This document shows, one piece after another, positions 58,844-64,000 of a DNA stretch of 64,000 nucleotides. A program made the position numbers and the translations under genes. Origin of the DNA: Acidobacteriaceae bacterium (lineage in GTDB: Bacteria; Acidobacteriota; Terriglobia; Terriglobales; Acidobacteriaceae); contig JASHNW010000004.1 of the NCBI GenBank assembly GCA_030041435.1, positions 1 through 64,000 of the forward strand. Reading direction: 5' to 3'. How positions within the stretch are numbered: the first letter of the stretch is position 1; each line of letters opens with the position of its first letter. The notes beneath the pieces are model-generated. The model was not told the origin of the DNA and ran no database searches. It saw nothing but the letters and a program-made list of their open reading frames with translations.

Positions 58844-59035
58844 ATGAAACGCACACTGCAACTGATTAGTCTGGCGGTGATCCTCAACCTGGCGGCAGGG
58901 CCCGCTTTCGCCGACGGGCCGGGTGGCGGGGATCCGTCGCCTCCGGGCAACGGCAGCGGGAGCACGACCACCGGCAGCAGCGGCAGCACCACGGCAACGG
59001 CGGTGCTGGCTGTGCTGAACTATCTCGGCCTGTAA
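58844..59035 (+). CDS. Small secreted Gly/Ser/Thr-rich peptide
   Basis: 63 residues, ATG 58844 with AAGGAGGAAGTACCC, a very strong site. A clear signal peptide (LISLAVILNLAAGPAFA-DG) precedes a mature peptide of about 39 residues: Gly/Pro/Ser/Thr-rich and ending in a hydrophobic TATAVLAVLNYLGL. No family recognised. It precedes a multipass membrane protein gene by 88 bp on the same strand. It might be a cell-surface peptide or signal. Confidence 0.7.
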   Translation: MKRTLQLISLAVILNLAAGPAFADGPGGGDPSPPGNGSGSTTTGSSGSTTATAVLAVLNYLGL

Positions 59036-59123
59036 ACTGCTGCAAAGGCACCAATAGCCGGCCTCGGCGCCGGAAAGGGGTCGGGGCCGCGAAGAAGTGT
59101 ATCTTTGATCGGGAACTAATCCG

Positions 59124-59891
59124 ATGAAGTTTTCCCTGATGGATAACCTGGGCTGGGCGGCCGGGTTCGCGTCGACGGCAGCGCTGCTGGCGGTGATGCT
59201 GGGGCGCGGGCGGTGGCGGCAGTTCCCGGTGTTGACGGCGTGGCTGATCTTCCTGGAGCTGCGCACGATGACCTTGTTTGAGTTATATATCCATGGGGCA
59301 TTCGCGTGGTATGCGCATATCTACTGGTGGGCGCTGATTCCGGATTTTGGGCTGCAACTGGGGGTAGCTTTCGAGATTGCGCGGATTGTGCTGCGGCCGA
59401 CGGGAACGTGGGTGCGGGATGCGCGCACTCAGTTTCTGATGGCAGGAGCAGCGGGCGTGGTGGTGGCGGCTGTTGTGGCGTGGTGGGTGTCGCCCCCGGC
59501 GCAGACGGCGCTGCGCGCCTGGAGGATTCGCGGGAATCTGTTCACCAGCCTGGTGATCTGCGAGCTGTGTGTGGCGGCAGGCGTGACGGCCAACCGCCTG
59601 GGGCTGGGATGGCGGAGCCATGTGATGGCCGTAGGCCAGGGACTAACTGCGTGGAGCGGCATCGCGGTGCTGGACAACGCGCTGCAGAGTTATCTCGGCC
59701 AGGGAGCGATGTTTCGACTGCTGGACGATCTTCGCGGTAATTCCTTCACGCTGGCGATGCTGTGGATCGCGATCCAGTTATGGCTGCCGGAGCCGGAGCG
59801 GCAACCGATCGCCTCGGAACTTAGGCGGTATATTCTTGCGATCCACAAACGGGTCGAGTACGATCTTCGGAGAATTGACGCTCCCGAGTGA
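59124..59891 (+). CDS. Multipass membrane protein, unknown
   Basis: 255 residues with about six or seven hydrophobic helices (GWAAGFASTAALLAVML, FPVLTAWLIFLELRTM, FLMAGAAGVVVAAVVAWWV, LFTSLVICELCVAAGV and others). A cytoplasmic C-tail (SELRRYILAIHKRVEYDLRR) ends it. The ATG at 59124 lacks a good ribosome binding site. The stop overlaps the GTG of the next gene (GTGA), so the two are coupled. No family assigned. Confidence 0.75.
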   Translation: MKFSLMDNLGWAAGFASTAALLAVMLGRGRWRQFPVLTAWLIFLELRTMTLFELYIHGAFAWYAHIYWWALIPDFGLQLGVAFEIARIVLRPTGTWVRDARTQFLMAGAAGVVVAAVVAWWVSPPAQTALRAWRIRGNLFTSLVICELCVAAGVTANRLGLGWRSHVMAVGQGLTAWSGIAVLDNALQSYLGQGAMFRLLDDLRGNSFTLAMLWIAIQLWLPEPERQPIASELRRYILAIHKRVEYDLRRIDAPE

Positions 59892-60490
59892 GTGCCCGTT
59901 TTCGGGACAGTAATCCACGCAAACGGCAGAGGAAAGGTAATTCTCCCGTGTTGGCATTTTTGCTGCTCGGCGCTGTCGTGGGGATTCTGCTGGGGGCAGC
60001 CGTGCGAACGCAATATGTTGCGATGCGCGTGGACCGGCGAAGCTGGGACGAACTGGTAGCGGCGCTGGAGCCGATCGAGTTCGAACAGGTGCGATCGGTG
60101 GCGAAGGAGTATCTGGAGCCGAAGAGCGGACAGATCAACCTGGAGCCACCGGATCTGTGGCTGCGGCTGGGAGGGAAAGAGGGGCTGCGGCGGATGCGGG
60201 CGAACGCGCAGCTGATGCTGCTGCTGGCGGCGCACGCGCAGCAATGGAATTTCGACGAGGGCGTGATTGTGACGGAGCGGATGCGGCGGGACGCGATCCG
60301 GCTGCGCCAGGCGGTGCGGCGGGTGGAGATGACGCTGCTGTTTCACTCCGTGATGCGCGGGTCGGCGCCGCTGATTCCATTTCATCTGCACGAAGCGGCG
60401 TCAGCGTATTACCTGATGCGGCAGCGGCTGCTGGCGCTGTACCAGACGAGCCATTCGGGGTTGTATCCGCGGCTGGCGCAGGTGCTTTGA
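59888..60490 (+). CDS. Membrane-anchored protein, unknown
   Basis: 200 residues, GTG 59888 overlapping the previous stop by 4 bp. A basic N-terminus (RKRQRKG) precedes one membrane helix (VLAFLLLGAVVGILLGAAV), then an alpha-helical soluble domain with many Arg and Glu (RRMRANAQLMLLLAAHAQQW, MRRDAIRLRQAVRRVEMT). It is probably co-functional with the multipass protein. No family recognised. Confidence 0.72.
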   Translation: MSARFRDSNPRKRQRKGNSPVLAFLLLGAVVGILLGAAVRTQYVAMRVDRRSWDELVAALEPIEFEQVRSVAKEYLEPKSGQINLEPPDLWLRLGGKEGLRRMRANAQLMLLLAAHAQQWNFDEGVIVTERMRRDAIRLRQAVRRVEMTLLFHSVMRGSAPLIPFHLHEAASAYYLMRQRLLALYQTSHSGLYPRLAQVL

Positions 60491-60585
60491 AGGCAGCGGA
60501 TAGCGGCCAGGGGTGAGGCGGGCAGTTGCCCGTGATTGCTGGCCGTTTTACTCCTGGCCGTGTTTTGCCTGGCCGCTTGTTTTCC
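60485..60585. repeat. GGCCAGG/CTGGCCG heptamer-type repeats
   Basis: GCAGCGGATAGCGGCCAGGG on the left and CTGGCCGTTTTACTCCTGGC and following copies on the right, partly inverted. It fills the gap between the convergent unknown gene and pheT. Confidence 0.6.
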
Positions 60586-60590
60586 TGACT

Positions 60591-62761
60591 TCAGGTGCGG
60601 AGTTTGGCGCCTGCGGCCTCGAGGGCAGAGACGATCTGCTGCGACCAGGCCTGGACTTCTTCCTCGCGCAGGGTGCGCTCGTGGGACTGGAAGACAACGC
60701 CGAGCAGCAAGGAATAGTGGTCGGCGGCGAGTTTGCCTTTCGCGTCGCGCAGGATTTCCTTCGGCTCGAAGCTCTGGAGCTCGGGGATGGCGAGCGCGGC
60801 GAGGGCGGCGGTGAGCGCGGAATACGTAACTGTATCCGGCACAATTAAGGAAAAGTCGCGGCGGACGGGCTGGAAGCGGGAGAGCTCGCGCGGGGCGGGC
60901 TGGCGCAGGGGCTGGTTATAGAGCCGGTCGAGCCAGATTTCGCCGAGCCAGATGATTTGTTTGAGCTTGCGGCGCTCAGCTTCGGATGGATGGAGCTGAC
61001 CGAACCAGGCGACGGTGGCTCCGTTGAGGACGGCGCGGGCGCTGCGGCCGGGATGGAGCCACGCGGGCAAGAGTCCGGAGGCCGCGGGGAAGCGGTCGAA
61101 ATAGACGGAGCGGGAAGAGAATTTGCCGGTGAGGGCTTCGACGGCGCCTTTGAGGTCGTAGAAGCCGGATTCCCGGCTCGAGAAGGCGTTGCCGGTGGCG
61201 CCGATGGCGAGGGCGGGGCGCTCGTCGACGCGGGCAGCGTCGCCAGAGAAGACGGTGCCCATTTCGAAGAGGGCCGCGCCTGCGACGTCGCGGCTGATGT
61301 TGAGGGCAAGCATGGCGAGCATGCCAGGCAGGAGCGAGGGGCGGAGCATGCCGGCTTCTTCGCTGAGCGGATTGCCGAGGGCGACGGCGGTGCGCGGCTC
61401 GCGAACGAAGAGCTCGGCGTCCGACGCGGAGCAGAAGGTGGAGGAGATGGCTTCGTTGAAGCCGAGGGCGAGGAGGGCGCGGCGGAGGGTGGCTTCTTTT
61501 TCGGCCCAGGGCAGCTCGACGACGCTCCCGGCGAAAGCAGGGAGCGTGTTGCGGAAGCGGTTGTAGCCGTAGACGCGGGCGATTTCTTCGATGAGGTCGA
61601 TTTCGCGCTCGAGGTCGAGACGCCAGCTGGGGAGGGTAATTTCGAAGAGGCCGTCGGGCGGCGCGCCGGCGCTGCTTGCTTCGCCAAGAGCGGCGCGCGA
61701 GGGATCGAGATCCTGGCGGAGGGGGCGCGGACTCGCGGTGTGGGTTCGCTTTTTTACGCCGCATCCGAGGCCGGTGAGGGTGCTTTCGACGAGCGATGCG
61801 GTGATGGCCTGCGGCTCTTCTGTGGGGCCGAGGATGCGGTGGGCTTCGCTGAGCGAGAACGAGATGGCGGCGCGGTTGGCGGTGCGGGCTCGTGCCTCGG
61901 GAACCTGGACATCGACCAGTTCGCCGTCGATGTGACCCCCGGATTCCAAAATGATTTTGCTGACGAGGGCGTTGGCGATGGGCGGCGCGTTGAAGTCGGC
62001 GCCACGCTCGAAGCGGTGCGAAGCGTCGGTGTGGATCTGGTGGCGTTTGGAGCTGCGGCGGACGGTGGCGGGATCGAACCAGGCGGCTTCGACGAGGATG
62101 TTTTTGGTGGCGGCGGAGATGGCGGTGTCGAGACCGCCCATGACGCCAGCGAGGCCGACGGGCTTGCGTTCGTCGGCGACGACGAGGTCGTCGGGGTCGA
62201 GGGTGCGCTCGATGCCATCGAGGGTGACGAGCTTTTCGCCTTTGCGGGCGCGGCGGACGACGATGCCGCCTTCCAGCTTGTCGAGATCGAAGGCGTGGGT
62301 GGGATGGCCCATGCCGAGGAGGACATAGTTGGTCGCGTCGACGGCGTTGAGGATGGGCTTTTGATCGAGGAGGCGGAAGCGATGGGCCAGGGGCTCTCGA
62401 TGCACCAGGTCCTGCGAGCTGCCGATCTGAACGTTGCGCAGGATCCGCGCGGTGAACCTGCCGCATCCGTCTTTCGATTCGATGTGGACGGGGTAGCCGG
62501 GGCCATCCGCCGGTTTCGGCAGGCTCGCATCGAGGGGACGAAGCTGCAATCCGTAGATGGTCGCGGCTTCGCGGGCGATGCCGTAGTGGTTCATGGCGTC
62601 GACGCGGTTGGTGGTGATGTCGGTTTCGAAGAGGGAGCCGAACTCGCCGCGGTCGAAGACACCTTCGACCGCGATGCCTCGGAGGGTGAGATCGTCGGCG
62701 AGCTCGCGTTCGGAGACGGTGATGCCGGGGACGTAGGAGCGGAGCCAGGAGCTGAGAATCT

Positions 62762-62765
<4 letters not shown>
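60591..62765 (-). CDS. pheT: Phenylalanyl-tRNA synthetase beta subunit, short form
   Basis: 724 residues from GTG 62765, which overlaps the pheS stop (GTGA). N-terminal KILSSWLRSYVPGITVSERE and LRGIAVEGV, then directly TDITTNRVDAMNHYGIAREA. The roughly 110-residue EMAP-II-like OB-fold that normally lies between these is absent. B3/B4 editing region (ILNAVDATNYVLLGMGHPTHAFD), B5 (LPSWRLDLEREIDLIEEIARVYGYN) and the C-terminal anticodon-binding RNP fold (SRFQPVRRDFSLIVPD) are present. Forms the alpha2-beta2 enzyme with PheS. Confidence 0.96.
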
Positions 62766-63865
<1,100 letters not shown>

Positions 63866-63872
63866 GATTTTG

Positions 63873-63878
63873 ATTGTA
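63873..63878 (-). promoter_or_regulatory. -10 element TACAAT, leaderless pheS promoter candidate
   Basis: Minus-strand TACAAT ends 7 nt before ATG 63865; the upstream DNA is a GGATAGC array, so no -35 is evident. Confidence 0.45.
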
Positions 63879-63909
63879 GCGGTTAGCGGATAGCGGTTAG
63901 CGGATAGCA
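63879..63909. repeat. GCGGTTA/GCGGATA heptamer array
   Basis: AGCGGTTAGCGGATAGCGGT and following TAGCGGATAGC: four units with strict 7-bp period, directly abutting the pheS promoter. The last 90 bp of the window hold only REP-like words (GCATCTGCC-AAAAGC-GGGCAGACGC). Confidence 0.8.
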
Positions 63910-64000
63910 ACGGCGGATGCGTTGCGCGCATTTTCCCGCATCTGCCAAAAGCGGGCAGACGCGGGGCACCCGGCGCATCAGGCGAGGACGGCGATTTCTG

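Overview
The window looks like part of an Acidobacteriota chromosome, most likely Terriglobia/Acidobacteriaceae. It is GC-rich and holds three ADOP-type MacB/FtsX permeases, two of them behind a PadR regulator. It also has an Oar-like TonB receptor with a carboxypeptidase-regulatory N-terminus, a membrane Ser/Thr kinase with a TPR tail, and an FHA-GAF-PP2C phosphatase. All assignments come from reading translated sequence; no database search was possible.

Layout. 1-4.5 kb: rho (left edge), an omega-like subunit and small membrane proteins. 4.6-10.8 kb: a TonB receptor divergent from ADOP-1. 10.9-18.3 kb: an ECF sigma/anti-sigma pair, the FHA-PP2C protein, a secreted Cys-rich protein, a kinase-TPR protein and two tiny coupled ORFs. 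18.4-22.8 kb: PadR-ADOP-2 and a beta-propeller glycosidase-like protein. 22.8-25.2 kb: an ECF41-like sigma factor divergent from its NAD(P)-binding partner, then an NTF2-like protein. 25.2-31.2 kb: PadR-ADOP-3, three cupins and a MarR regulator, bracketed by two copies of a small inverted-repeat element. 31.5-37.1 kb: parB, parA, three parS sites, LysR and rsmG. 37.2-40.4 kb: operon folC-plsC-peptidase C26. 40.6-45.4 kb: VOC protein, SDR, mercuric-reductase-like flavoprotein and a secreted beta-helix protein. 45.5-49.1 kb: mfd. 49.2-54.7 kb: an accessory pocket (orphan AbrB-type antitoxin, SIR2-TPR protein, HAD hydrolase, papain-like secreted protein, DUF2971 protein). 55.3-60.5 kb: beta-barrel protein, M13 peptidase and an unknown trio. 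60.6-63.9 kb: pheS-pheT.

Replication context. parAB, rsmG and three identical TGTTCCACGTGGAACA parS sites lie together. The + strand changes from C-rich on the left to G-rich on the right at about 32-34 kb, so the replication origin is probably close. No dnaA and no convincing DnaA-box cluster was seen.

The most unusual property is the repeat content. Nearly every long intergenic gap carries degenerate 7-bp-period arrays (GGGAGCT, GGATAGC, GGGATTA/GGGTATA, TCAGCGx, CAGAGxx) or palindromic REP-like units. Three of these families also lie inside the folC coding frame without breaking it. Other candidates worth attention are a naturally shortened ECF41 sigma factor facing a TGTCACA promoter, a SIR2-like protein with five exact 129-bp-spaced repeats, a recurring leaderless promoter arrangement, and a PheT lacking its OB-fold tRNA-binding domain.
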